Positions 8,604-17,052 of a stretch of 64,000 nt of DNA are shown here, piece by piece. The notes under the pieces were generated by a model that saw nothing but the letters and a program-made list of their open reading frames with translations, was not told the DNA's origin and made no database searches. Source of the DNA: CAWIJJ01 sp963836405 (GTDB lineage Bacteria; Acidobacteriota; Terriglobia; Bryobacterales; Bryobacteraceae); the NCBI GenBank assembly GCA_963836405.1, contig CAWIJL010000008.1, positions 1-64,000 of the forward strand, in the 5' to 3' direction. A program made the position numbers and the translations under genes. Numbering within the stretch: position 1 is the stretch's first letter; each line of letters starts with the position of its first letter.

Positions 8604-8631
8604 AGAACTTCTTCAGACGGTCTAAGACCTA
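8604..8631. repeat. IS630 right terminal inverted repeat
   Basis: Complement of the left repeat: GAACTTCTTCAGACGG then TCTAAGACCTA. The terminal TA at 8630-8631 matches the TA at 5300-5301. Confidence 0.85.
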
Positions 8632-8792
8632 GTTCGGGTCTGGCTCGACCAGTTGCGCGGAGAAGCGCAAGCAGTTCCTGCCAGCTGCCAGTCAACATTC
8701 CAAGTTTAGGCGAGGGAAAGGACCACAACCAGATCCAATTCCGCCGCACTCGACCAGTCCAATCAGCCGGTGTGGCCGGATACACTGAAAGA

Positions 8793-10243
8793 GTGGACGT
8801 CCATGTCAGTCTTCTCGGTCGCAAGGATCTGAGCGGGGAGATCTATCGGCAACTCCGCCGGGCGATCCTGGAGGGCCGGCTCCGGCCTGGCGAATTCCTA
8901 CCCCCTACGCGGGAACTGGCGCAGCGCCTGAATGTGGCTCGTATGACCGTGACGGTCGCGTATGATCGCCTGGTGGCTGAGGGATTTGTCTCATCTCGTG
9001 TGGGTTCTGGAACTTTCGTATCCGAGCATGCCGCCCCCCCTGTCGGGAACCGGCAAGACGTCAGCCTGACGGCGCGATCCGGCCCCGGCCCGTCTGGAAT
9101 TCAATCCCATTGTCCACGGCCTTCGCTCGCCCTGCTCAATTCGATTTTCGGACCGGCCTTCCGGACGCATCGCTTTTTCCCCATGACAAGTGGCGGAGGC
9201 TGGTTTCTGCGGCGCTGCGATCGGACGCGGTGGGCGCAGGCGTCTACGGCGAACCGGCAGGATATCTGCCCCTTCGCGAAGCGATTGCCCGGCACCTCGG
9301 AGTCGCCCGCGGTATGGAAATCACGGCGGAAGATATCACGATTGTAAATGGCACCCAGCAAGGGCTCGATGTCGTTGCGCGAACGCTGCTCGCTCCGGGC
9401 GACCGCGTAGCCGTGGAAGACCCAGGGTACCGGATGGTGCGATGGTTGTTCGAATCGATGGGAACTCGCATCCGCTCTGTTCCGGTCGATGAGAATGGTC
9501 TCGTAGTAGACGCACTGCCACGGCGCGCCCAGTTTGTGTACGTGACGCCGTCTCACCAATATCCCTTGGGCGTGTCCATGAGCTTCGAGCGGCGGCGCGC
9601 ACTCCTGCAATGGGCGGAGCGGAACCACGCCGCGATCATTGAGGACGACTACGACAGCGAGTTCCGGTTCCGCGACCGTCCGAGTGAGCCGTTACAGACC
9701 CTTGATGCAAGCGGTCGTGTGATATATATCGGCTCTTTTTCGAAAACGATGCTGCCGGCGATCCGCCTTGGGTTTGTAGTAGCTCCTCCATCGCTACGTG
9801 CGGCCGTGCATCGGGCCAAAGAGGTGACGGATTGGCACACGCCGCTGCCGCTCCAGGTCGCACTGGCTCAATTCATCGAGAGCGGCGCGTTCTCAGGCCA
9901 CGTCCGCAAGATGCGAGAGGTTTACCGAGCTCGCCGCGAGATGGTCATTGAAAGTTTAACGCGCCAGTTCGGCGATTGTTTGGAGGTAGTGCCTTCGATC
10001 GCGGGACTTCACATCGCCGCGCTGGCGCGCAAGGCCACGGCGGAGGAAATCAAAGCCATCGTTGAAAAGGCATCGCAACTCGGGGTGGCGGTTCAGGAAC
10101 TGTCGGCACTTACGGTAGGTCCATCTGGTCGGCCTGGCATCATGTTGGGGTACGGGGCGATTCCCACTGCCAATATCAGCGAAGGGTTACGCCGCCTCAG
10201 GAGTTGCTTTAAGCCTCGCCACAACGGCATTTCCATGGCGTGA
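8793..10243 (+). CDS. MocR/PdxR-type GntR regulator with aminotransferase domain, frameshifted
   Basis: The N-terminal part is a GntR winged helix (SGEIYRQLRRAILEGRLRPGEFLPPTRELAQRL, VAYDRLVAEGFVSSRVGSGTFV). The second part is a fold-I PLP aminotransferase: VYGEPAGYLPLREAIARHLG, NGTQQGLDVVARTLL, VTPSHQYPLGVSMS, IIEDDYDSEFRF and the PLP lysine in YIGSFSKTML. Fusion of the two defines MocR regulators, often controllers of pyridoxine or amino-compound genes. The parts are in different frames; the shift is in the linker between about 9070 and 9130. GTG at 8793 begins the GntR domain. The IS630 right end lies 160 bp upstream, and no pdx gene is adjacent. Confidence 0.85.
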
Positions 10244-10378
10244 AACACGCATCGTTTCGGACGAGTGCGACAGGGCGTACGTCTTGCCGCGATGATAGGG
10301 CCGATGGAATGGTATAGTCGACCACCTCAGAATTGGCTCTGGTCCAACGGCAGATCTCCCGCTACAATCGCCGTAGCT

Positions 10379-10909
10379 ATGAGATCACGTATCGCTGCCG
10401 CCACCGGAGTCGTAGCTGCCGCGTCGCTATTATTCGCGCTCATCCAGACGCCTTCGCTGCGCGCCGAAGATGGGTCCGTCTCCTATCCCGAGGGATACCG
10501 TAGCTGGACTTTCCTTCACGGTTCGCTTGTTCCTGCCGGGTTCCCAGGGTTCGCCAAGTCTCCATGCGTCAAACCCTGCACCAATGGCATCTTCTATTTC
10601 TACGCGAACGATCTGGCAATGAAGGCACTACGCAGTGGCGCCTATGCGGACGGCGCCATCATTGCGGAAGAAATGCTTGAGTTCGCGGTTAACGATAAGG
10701 GCAACGGCGGAGAGGGGCGGCGCGTGCTAACTGCGGTCATGGTCAAGGATAGCCGCCGTTACGCCGAAACCGGCGGTTGGGGCTTCGGAAATTTCGACGA
10801 AGGCAGCAAGGCCAATACCCTCGACGCCAAAGCCCAGCAGGCGTGCTATCAGTGCCACACCGCCCGCAAAGATCACGGTTACGTCTTCACCCAATACGCC
10901 GGGCGCTGA
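10379..10909 (+). CDS. Secreted cytochrome P460-family heme protein
   Basis: ATG at 10379 gives a signal peptide (MRSRIAAATGVVAAASLLFA...LRA). The mature part starts YPEGYRSWTFLHGSLV, typical of the cytochrome P460 fold, has a lone beta-rich middle (RRVLTAVMVKDSRRYAETGGWGFGNF) and ends with one c-type heme motif CYQCH near residue 164. P460 members oxidise hydroxylamine or are uncharacterised periplasmic redox proteins; no ammonia-oxidation genes are nearby, so the role is open. Two further Cys (SPCVKPCTNG) may form a disulfide. Confidence 0.85.
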   Translation: MRSRIAAATGVVAAASLLFALIQTPSLRAEDGSVSYPEGYRSWTFLHGSLVPAGFPGFAKSPCVKPCTNGIFYFYANDLAMKALRSGAYADGAIIAEEMLEFAVNDKGNGGEGRRVLTAVMVKDSRRYAETGGWGFGNFDEGSKANTLDAKAQQACYQCHTARKDHGYVFTQYAGR

Positions 10910-11040
10910 CCTGTCCGGAATTTGTGGAGACGCCCATCCCCTCGGCGACGTAATCGGTCATGAAGACTGAGACAATCTGCGAAACCGAGGCCATCGCCCT
11001 CCCGTCAGAATCGACAACTGAGAGAACCCAAGGAGACACA

Positions 11041-11383
11041 TGCGAAAGCTGACACTGCAAATGCAGATCACCGCCGACGGCTTTATGGCTGAGCCGGACG
11101 GTCAACTATGACGTGGAAGATGGGTGAAAAGCTCCGCGGATTCATCCAGCACCTGATGGACACGAGTGAAGCAATCCTGATGGGTAGGAAGAGCGCATGC
11201 TCACGCCGGGAGGTTTTCGGATGTCGGTGGCGATACGATTGCGGAGCGGCGGGCTGGGCCTCGGACCGGCGGAGGTATCGTTACGACGCGACGATCCGGA
11301 CACCTGGGCGGCCCGCGGTGTTTCAGTTCCGCGGCATGTCGCGAACGGATCGTCCTCGGCGAATTGAAGGTAGAGAGCGGTGA
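11041..11383 (+). pseudogene. Decayed RibD-C/dihydrofolate-reductase-like gene
   Basis: ATG at 11041 (after AAGGAG) opens MRKLTLQMQITADGFMAEPDGQL, the N-terminus of a RibD C-terminal/DHFR-like protein, then hits TGA. In another frame similarity goes on (TWKMGEKLRGFIQHLMDTSEAILMGRK) and then dissolves. Several indels or a deletion must have occurred, so this is a dead copy. An intact relative lies at 12464-13099. Confidence 0.6.
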
Positions 11384-11528
11384 TGTCGTCGTGTGGCGAT
11401 GACGCGGCTCGCCTACGACGGAGCCAATCCGCTGAGGGCTCGTCGGTCGAGACGGCGTCGGACGGTTGACTTTAGCGCCGGGCTGAAGGGAGATTGCTCG
11501 GCCGCTCCGCCATAAATAGGGATAGCAA

Positions 11529-12254
11529 ATGCAAAGCCAGAAGCCTTTACAGGTCGCGATTCTTCTCTACCCCGGTGTGACGGCGCTGGACGCCGTAGGC
11601 CCATTGGAAGTCCTATCTCGCATGCCCAATACCGAGGTACGATTGGTCGGCAAAGAAACCGGGCCAATCGTCACGGAGGGGGACACTTTGCTTCTCGGCA
11701 TCACGCATACACTTGCCGATACCCCGTCACCTGACGTTCTCGTTGTGCCGGGCGGGTCGACAACTCCGGGCGAGATGGTTGATGACGAGGTCCTCGACTG
11801 GTTGCGCCGGGTTCATCAAACCACGATCTGGACGGTTTCAGTCTGCACAGGCGCGCTGATCCTGGGCGCTGCCGGCATCTTGAAGGGACTACCCGCCACG
11901 ACCCACTGGTACAAGATGGGCGTATTGCGAATCATGGGCGCGAGCCCCAAACCCCAAGAAAGAATCGTGCAAGCCGGGAGGATCGTTACAGCGGCCGGCG
12001 TTTCGGCAGGCATTGACTTGGCCCTGTGGCTGGCCGGGGAGATCGCCGGCCAGGAACGTGCTGAAGCGATTCAGTTGACCATCGAGTATGACCCTCATCC
12101 GACATTTGATGCCGGGCATACCAGCAAAGCATCGGAGCGCGTGCGCAAACTGGCCAGAACGATGATGGATGAGCGAATGCCCGCCGACCAGCGCCGCCTC
12201 GTGCCGAAAATCGCGTGGCGGCGCATCGCCGACCTTATCCGCACAGGTAAATGA
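11529..12254 (+). CDS. DJ-1/PfpI-family protein (isonitrile-hydratase-like)
   Basis: A glutamine-amidotransferase-like fold: VAILLYPGVTALDAVGPLEVLSRM with the Asp/Glu pair near residues 17-24, VLVVPGG, and the nucleophile elbow VSVCTGALILGAAGIL with Cys near residue 102. HW after PATTHWYKMG fits the His partner. The length of 241 suits DJ-1/PfpI proteins of the isonitrile hydratase/ThiJ group. There is no AraC-type DNA-binding domain, so it is an enzyme or a stress protein rather than a GATase1-AraC regulator. ATG at 11529 follows a weak AGGGATAG. Confidence 0.85.
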   Translation: MQSQKPLQVAILLYPGVTALDAVGPLEVLSRMPNTEVRLVGKETGPIVTEGDTLLLGITHTLADTPSPDVLVVPGGSTTPGEMVDDEVLDWLRRVHQTTIWTVSVCTGALILGAAGILKGLPATTHWYKMGVLRIMGASPKPQERIVQAGRIVTAAGVSAGIDLALWLAGEIAGQERAEAIQLTIEYDPHPTFDAGHTSKASERVRKLARTMMDERMPADQRRLVPKIAWRRIADLIRTGK

Positions 12255-12463
12255 GAATCCACGTGCGCCAGCAGAGCGCAGCGCCCGGCGTCGATAGCCT
12301 CCCCGCGGCCGTGCCCGAACGTCTCCGACCGCGAGAACCTTTCCCTGAGCGATTCGGAGCCATCCATGGTCTTGCGGCGGGGCCTGGCAAATCCCCGGGA
12401 GTCCTCCTCACATCAGGCGTTAAAATGAATCTCGGAAGCGAGTAGCACAGACATATACAGAGA

Positions 12464-13099
12464 GTGCGAGTTGCGGGTTTTGGTGTTTCGCTGGATGGTT
12501 TCAGCGCGGGAGCGGAGCAAAGCCTGAACGATCCGCTGGGCAAGCGCGGTCCGGAAATCTTTCAGTGGTTCTTCCATACGAAGACATTCTGCGCGATGCA
12601 TGGACAGGACGGTGGATCAATCGATCTTGATGATGAGTTCGCACGGCGTTCGATGGAGAACTTTGGGGCCTTCATCCTTGGTCGCAACATGTTCGGTCCG
12701 GTGCGGGGTCTTTGGCCCGACGGTTCATGGAAGGGATGGTGGGGCGACAACCCGCCGTACCACGCGCAAACCTTTGTCCTGACGCATTACGAGCGGGAGC
12801 CGCTCGTGATGGAGGGCGGGACGACGTTCCACTTTGTCACCGGCGGAATCGAAGAGGCGTTGAGGCTCGCGATGCAGGCAGCCGGCGACAAGGACGTCAA
12901 AATCGGAGGTGGAGTTTCCACAGTGCGGCAATATCTGCAAGCGGGCTTGATAGACTCCTTGCACTTTGCACTGGCACCTATCGTACTCGGTCAGGGGGAA
13001 GCATTGTTTACCGGTCTCGACCTGCCAGCTCTTGGATTCTCTGTAACGGAGCATAAGGCAACTGAGCAAGCGACCCACTTTGTGCTGGAGAAAGGGTAG
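12464..13099 (+). CDS. RibD-C/dihydrofolate-reductase-family protein
   Basis: The chain shows the RibD C-terminal fold: VAGFGVSLDGFSAG at the N-terminus, GAFILGRNMFG, a Pro/Trp-rich block, TTFHFVTGGIEEAL, and the NADPH-binding strand VKIGGGVSTVRQYLQAGLIDSLHFALAPIVLGQGEALF. Proteins of this type are reductases of unknown substrate common in soil bacteria. The GTG at 12464 is used because the fold begins a few residues later. It is probably a paralog of the broken gene at 11041. Confidence 0.85.
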   Translation: MRVAGFGVSLDGFSAGAEQSLNDPLGKRGPEIFQWFFHTKTFCAMHGQDGGSIDLDDEFARRSMENFGAFILGRNMFGPVRGLWPDGSWKGWWGDNPPYHAQTFVLTHYEREPLVMEGGTTFHFVTGGIEEALRLAMQAAGDKDVKIGGGVSTVRQYLQAGLIDSLHFALAPIVLGQGEALFTGLDLPALGFSVTEHKATEQATHFVLEKG

Positions 13100-13113
13100 A
13101 AGGAAAGCCAACT

Positions 13114-14547
13114 TTGGGGATGAAGGGAACAGCGGCGGAAAAGGAAAGCGGCAACAGCAACAACAAAAGACTGTCGCCAGAACAGCGCGAACAACTACTC
13201 GGAATGTTGAAGGCCCGTTTCGAGAAAAACAGGAATCGTCACGAAGGCCTGGGATGGGATCGAGTGCAAACGAAGCTGGACGCCAGCCCTGAAAAGCTCT
13301 GGTCTCTGAGTGAAATGGAGCAAACTGGCGGCGAACCGGACGTTGTGGGGCGCGATGAATCGACGGGCGAATTCATCTTTTACGATTGTTCGGCAGAGAG
13401 CCCGAAGGGGCGGAGAAGCCTCTGCTATGACCGTGAAGCGCTCGAGTCGAGAAAGCAGCACAAGCCAGAGAACAGTGCGCTCGATATGGCAGCCGCTATG
13501 GGCATCGAGATCCTGACGGAGGATCAGTATCGAGAGTTACAGGGACTTGAAGCATTCGACACGAAGACCTCGAGCTGGATCAGAACACCTTCGAGAATCA
13601 GAAGACTCGCTATGAGGAACATCTATATCGCCCTCGCCGTTACAACGGGTATGTTGGGTGTGGCTTCCCGCTTCGCGATGCCGCTTCCAGCTTTCGCTCA
13701 GTCTGCGACTCCTTCGCCCATCGAAGTCGCCTCGCTGAAGCCACAGAGCGTTCCTCTGACATTTACTGGCCCCATTGGTTGTCGCCGAACCAATCCGAGT
13801 CTGTTTGAGTGTAGCCAGGCGACTCTCAGGGTTATGCTGATGGCGGCCTACGACCTGAAGCCCTATCAGATCAACGGACCAAGCTGGATTGTCGATGAGC
13901 GCTACAACCTGACTGCCGGAATTCAGCAGGGCGCCTCAGATTCGCAGGTCTCAACTGCCCTGCAAAGTCTGCTCGAGCAACGCTTCAATTTGGCGCTTCA
14001 CAGGGAGGCTGAACTATTGCCGGCTTATGAATTGACGGTCGGCAAGAACGGTCCGAAGCTGAAGGAGGTCGATCCCGCCGAAGTGGCGGCAGCGACGGCG
14101 CGCGCGGCAAGCCCAGACGCCAAGGCAGGTGCCGGCGCGGCCGGAGCCACGGCCCGAAGGGGCGCAACGCCCCCGATTGGGGCGATCCGCGCCACGTTCG
14201 GGGCCAACGGCGCTCGCACGATGCAGGCTAAGATTACGATCCCACGGCTCATCGACATCTTGAGCAATCAGTTGGGCAAACCTGTTATCGACATGACTGG
14301 CCTGAAAGGAACGTATGAGATTAGCCTGACATACGCGGCGGACGAATTCGATCCCTCTCAGGCACAAGTCCGGGATGCGCTTGCGGCTACAAGGGCGTCT
14401 CCTCTCCCACCGGTCGATGCGGACACCAGTCTGCCTAAGCTTCCTCGAGCGGTTAAAGAGAGCCTGGGCCTAGAACTGAATGCCAAGCAACTACCCATCG
14501 ACGTTCTTGTCATCGATCGGGCAGAAAAGGTCCCAATCGAGAATTGA
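13114..14547 (+). CDS. In-frame fusion of a DUF4256 fragment to a TIGR03435-family protein
   Basis: Residues 20-160 match DUF4256 (LSPEQREQLLGMLKARFEKN, GGEPDVVGRDESTGEF, FYDCSAESPKGRRS, DMAAAMGIEILTEDQYRELQ, FDTKTSSWIRTP). Its C-terminal end is absent. At residue 167 (ATG 13612) a TIGR03435 protein begins with its own signal peptide (MRNIYIALAVTTGML...FAQ) followed by IEVASLKPQ, ATLRVMLMAAYDLKPYQINGPSW, LLEQRFNLALHREAE, PAYELTVGKNGPKLKE and PVIDMTGLKGTYEISL. A signal peptide buried mid-protein suggests the two halves were joined by deletion and that translation may restart at 13612. Confidence 0.8.
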   Translation: MGMKGTAAEKESGNSNNKRLSPEQREQLLGMLKARFEKNRNRHEGLGWDRVQTKLDASPEKLWSLSEMEQTGGEPDVVGRDESTGEFIFYDCSAESPKGRRSLCYDREALESRKQHKPENSALDMAAAMGIEILTEDQYRELQGLEAFDTKTSSWIRTPSRIRRLAMRNIYIALAVTTGMLGVASRFAMPLPAFAQSATPSPIEVASLKPQSVPLTFTGPIGCRRTNPSLFECSQATLRVMLMAAYDLKPYQINGPSWIVDERYNLTAGIQQGASDSQVSTALQSLLEQRFNLALHREAELLPAYELTVGKNGPKLKEVDPAEVAAATARAASPDAKAGAGAAGATARRGATPPIGAIRATFGANGARTMQAKITIPRLIDILSNQLGKPVIDMTGLKGTYEISLTYAADEFDPSQAQVRDALAATRASPLPPVDADTSLPKLPRAVKESLGLELNAKQLPIDVLVIDRAEKVPIEN

Positions 14548-14685
14548 TGGGCAGTCGCCGGAGCACATCACGATGTGTGAGCCGCGGGCGAAACTCCGAC
14601 AAGGCCAACCGGCGATCGAAGTACTTTTCGGCAACCCGGATGATAAGATGTGCGAAGTCCCGCCGGGGGGCCGGGCGCAGTGACG

Positions 14686-15276
14686 ATGATCCAGGGCGGA
14701 AGTCAGGCAGGGGGAGCAACGCCGGCCGAGCGATGGCTCGGCTACGTCGAGGCGATTCGCGACCACCGCGCCGAAGCCCTTGCGCGGCTCTACGACGAGA
14801 GTTCCCGGCTGGTGTACGGGTTGGCGTCGCGGATTTTGGACGACCCGGCCGACGCCGAGGAGGTACTGCTGGATATTTATCAGCAGGTCTGGAACACGGC
14901 ATCCAGTTTCGATTCGCATCGCGGCAGCGTGCTGGCCTGGCTGGCGTCGATGACCCGCAGCCGCGCGATTGACCGCCTACGGCAGGCCTCGAGCCGGCGC
15001 TTGCGGGAATTGCCCTGGGAACCGGAACACGGCGAAGTCGGCCAGAGTCCCGCGGCCGAGACGGAAATCTGGTACCGGCAGGAAAAGGCGCTGATCCGGG
15101 CGGCGCTGGCGACGCTCGCACCCGAACAGAAGCAGGCCATCGAGCTGGCGTTCTTCCGCGGCCTCACACACGTTCAGGTGGCGGAAACACTGAACGCGCC
15201 CTTGGGTACAATCAAGAGTAGGATTCGCACCGGAATACAGAAGCTCCGGGAAGTCCTGCCGGCGGAGATGTTTTAA
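14686..15276 (+). CDS. ECF sigma factor (SigK/RpoE-like)
   Basis: Region 2 is ALARLYDESSRLVYGLASRILDDPADAEEVLLDIYQQVW...SVLAWLASMTRSRAIDRLR; region 4 is LAPEQKQAIELAFFRGLTHVQVAETLNAPLGTIKSRIRTGIQKLRE. It has no other domain. ATG 14686 is chosen; GTG 14680 is possible. The next gene begins four bases after the stop and encodes a cupin anti-sigma-like protein, so the two form a sigma/anti-sigma operon, likely autoregulated as is usual for such pairs. Confidence 0.92.
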   Translation: MIQGGSQAGGATPAERWLGYVEAIRDHRAEALARLYDESSRLVYGLASRILDDPADAEEVLLDIYQQVWNTASSFDSHRGSVLAWLASMTRSRAIDRLRQASSRRLRELPWEPEHGEVGQSPAAETEIWYRQEKALIRAALATLAPEQKQAIELAFFRGLTHVQVAETLNAPLGTIKSRIRTGIQKLREVLPAEMF

Positions 15277-15279
15277 CAC

Positions 15280-15834
15280 ATGCACGACCAGGCGCATTTC
15301 GACGAAGTGGAAGAGCAGGCGGCGCTATACGCACTGGGCGCGCTGGGCGGAGGCGAAGGTGAGCAGTTCCGTCAACGCGTCGATGCCGGCTGTCCGCTCT
15401 GCCGCGGGTTGATTTCGCGTTATGCAAACCTGCCCGTGGCGCTCGCCCTATCGGTGCCGGAAGCCGAGCCGCCGGAAGATCTGCGCAAGCGGCTGCTGGA
15501 GCGAATCGGTGGCGGCGTCCCTTCCCGGCGCAGGCAGCCGGGAGCGAAGCTCTTGCGGGCGGGCCAGACTCCCTGGGTGGACGCCGGTTCGCCGGGAATC
15601 GAGAAGCGGGAACTTCGCGGCGGCAACACGATCCTCCTGCGCATGGCGCCTGGCACCCGGTTTCCCGCCCACGAACATACGGATGCCGAGGAGTGCCTGA
15701 TCCTCGAAGGCAGCGTGGAATCGGAAGGCGTCACCGCCTACGCCGGCGATTACATCTACATGCCGAAGGGCTCTCGCCACGCCGCCCTCTACAGCCAGGC
15801 CGGCTGCACCATGTTGCTCGCGTACACGGCCTAG
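15280..15834 (+). CDS. ChrR-like cupin anti-sigma factor
   Basis: The N-terminal helices (VEEQAALYALGALGGGEGEQFRQRV) resemble an anti-sigma domain, here with one CPLC pair (residues 39-42). The C-terminal half is a cupin: GTRFPAHEHTDAEECLILEGSVESEG and YIYMPKGSRHAAL, with two His and a Glu set for metal binding. ChrR proteins of this layout inhibit their sigma factor until an oxidant signal. Partner is the upstream ECF gene. The zinc-binding HxxxCxxC of classic anti-sigma domains is not obvious. Confidence 0.85.
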   Translation: MHDQAHFDEVEEQAALYALGALGGGEGEQFRQRVDAGCPLCRGLISRYANLPVALALSVPEAEPPEDLRKRLLERIGGGVPSRRRQPGAKLLRAGQTPWVDAGSPGIEKRELRGGNTILLRMAPGTRFPAHEHTDAEECLILEGSVESEGVTAYAGDYIYMPKGSRHAALYSQAGCTMLLAYTA

Positions 15835-15878
15835 CATCGCGCGCGGCAAATCCCTTTTGTTCCCTTGGCGCGAAACGA

Positions 15879-17042
15879 TTACTTGGCGCGCCACAGATTG
15901 GGCAGAAGCTTGGCGTAAAGCAGGTGGCGCCATGTGGCCCAATCGTGCGCTCCTCCACCGCCTACGTAGTAATCGTGCTTCACGTTGTGCTTCTCGAGAA
16001 CCTGGTGGAACTGGACGCTGCGGTTGGTGGGCTGATCTTCGTAAGTACCGAGTCCGACCAGCAGGTAATCCACCTTCTTATTGATTTGCGGATCGTTGAG
16101 AAACTCGGGCGTGGACTTCTCGGAGTCCGGATCGCCGGCGCTGAGGATGCCGAACGAGGCAAACAGGTCCAGGCACTTGAACCCCACCAGTTGCGCGTGC
16201 CGTCCGCCCATCGAAAGTCCGGCGATGGCGCGGCCCTTGCGGTTGGCCTGGACGCTGTAGTTCTTCTCCACCAGAGGGATGATGCTGCCGCGAAGCTCGG
16301 CTTCAAATAGCTTGAAAGTGAGTTCGGTATGCTTCGGGTCGCTGCGGTGGACCACCTGGTTGTTTGGCATCGCGATAATCATGGGGAGCGCCTTGCCTTC
16401 GGCGATCAGGTTGTCCGCGATGAAGTTGGCCCGTCCGTCGTACATCCACGTCGAGGCCAGTTCGCCGCTCCCTCCCAGCAGGTACAGCACCGGGTACTTC
16501 TTGGAACGGTCGTAGTTCGGCGGCGTGTATACGTACATCTCGCGCTCGCCGCCCAGCGACTCCGAATGATACACGTGCCGGGTCACGTTTCCGTGCGGCA
16601 CGTTTTTTGCGTCGTAATAGGCCGGTCCTTGACCATGCACCACCAGCACGCTGTAGCCCGGCTGGTCCGAGAAGCCGGTCAGCGTGTTGTTCGGGTCCGG
16701 CACGGTGACGCCGTCGACGATCAGCTTGTAAACGTAGATATTCGGTTTCACCGGACCGATGGTGAGCGTCCAGAGGCCTTTCTCGTCCTTCGTGAAGGCG
16801 GGTGGGCGCGTTCCGCCGAGGCCCGGCACGATCGGGCCGGCGGCGAGTTGCACGCTGTTCGCCTGTGGCGCGCGCACGCGGAACGTGACCGTGCCGTCGT
16901 CGTGGACCTCCGGCGAAATCACGTTCGCCCCGAAGGGCACCAGGTTCTGCGTGTTCTTCTGCGGGTTCCAGTCCAGGTTGACGTGCGCCTGTTGGGCGAA
17001 GGCGCAGCCGGCCGCCGCCAACAGCAAAAGTGCGGATTTCAT
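15879..17042 (-). CDS. Secreted esterase with N-terminal E-set domain
   Basis: ATG at 17042 begins a signal peptide (MKSALLLLAAAGCAFAQ). Residues ~30-130 form an E-set/CBM48-like beta domain (VTFRVRAPQANSVQLA, GLWTLTIGPVKPNIYVYKLIVDG). The rest is an esterase-D/CE1 alpha/beta hydrolase: MYVYTPPNYDRSKKYPVLYLLGG, serine elbow AIAGLSMGGRHA, and GGGGAHDWATWRHLL with the catalytic His. Similar proteins are feruloyl or acetyl-xylan esterases. It follows the GH3 gene by 10 bp on the same strand, so the two probably act together on plant polysaccharide. Confidence 0.9.
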   Translation of the reverse strand: MKSALLLLAAAGCAFAQQAHVNLDWNPQKNTQNLVPFGANVISPEVHDDGTVTFRVRAPQANSVQLAAGPIVPGLGGTRPPAFTKDEKGLWTLTIGPVKPNIYVYKLIVDGVTVPDPNNTLTGFSDQPGYSVLVVHGQGPAYYDAKNVPHGNVTRHVYHSESLGGEREMYVYTPPNYDRSKKYPVLYLLGGSGELASTWMYDGRANFIADNLIAEGKALPMIIAMPNNQVVHRSDPKHTELTFKLFEAELRGSIIPLVEKNYSVQANRKGRAIAGLSMGGRHAQLVGFKCLDLFASFGILSAGDPDSEKSTPEFLNDPQINKKVDYLLVGLGTYEDQPTNRSVQFHQVLEKHNVKHDYYVGGGGAHDWATWRHLLYAKLLPNLWRAK

Positions 17043-17052
17043 GCCTTCAATC

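Larger units (their letters stand above)
5300..8631 (-). mobile_element. IS630-type element carrying a group II intron
   Basis: Near-perfect terminal inverted repeats bound the region: CTAGGTCTTAGACCGCCTGA at the left end and its complement with one mismatch at the right end. Each end falls on TA, the target dinucleotide duplicated by IS630/mariner-type transposition (5300-5301 and 8630-8631). One reverse-strand transposase fills the element but is interrupted by a 1910-bp group II intron; without it the element would be about 1.42 kb. The ~220 bp between the transposase stop (5524) and the left repeat contain no gene I can support. Confidence 0.9.

Noticed and set aside
11529..12254. GATase1-AraC transcription regulator
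   Set aside because: The protein ends after the PfpI domain and a short helical tail; no AraC helix-turn-helix pair is present.
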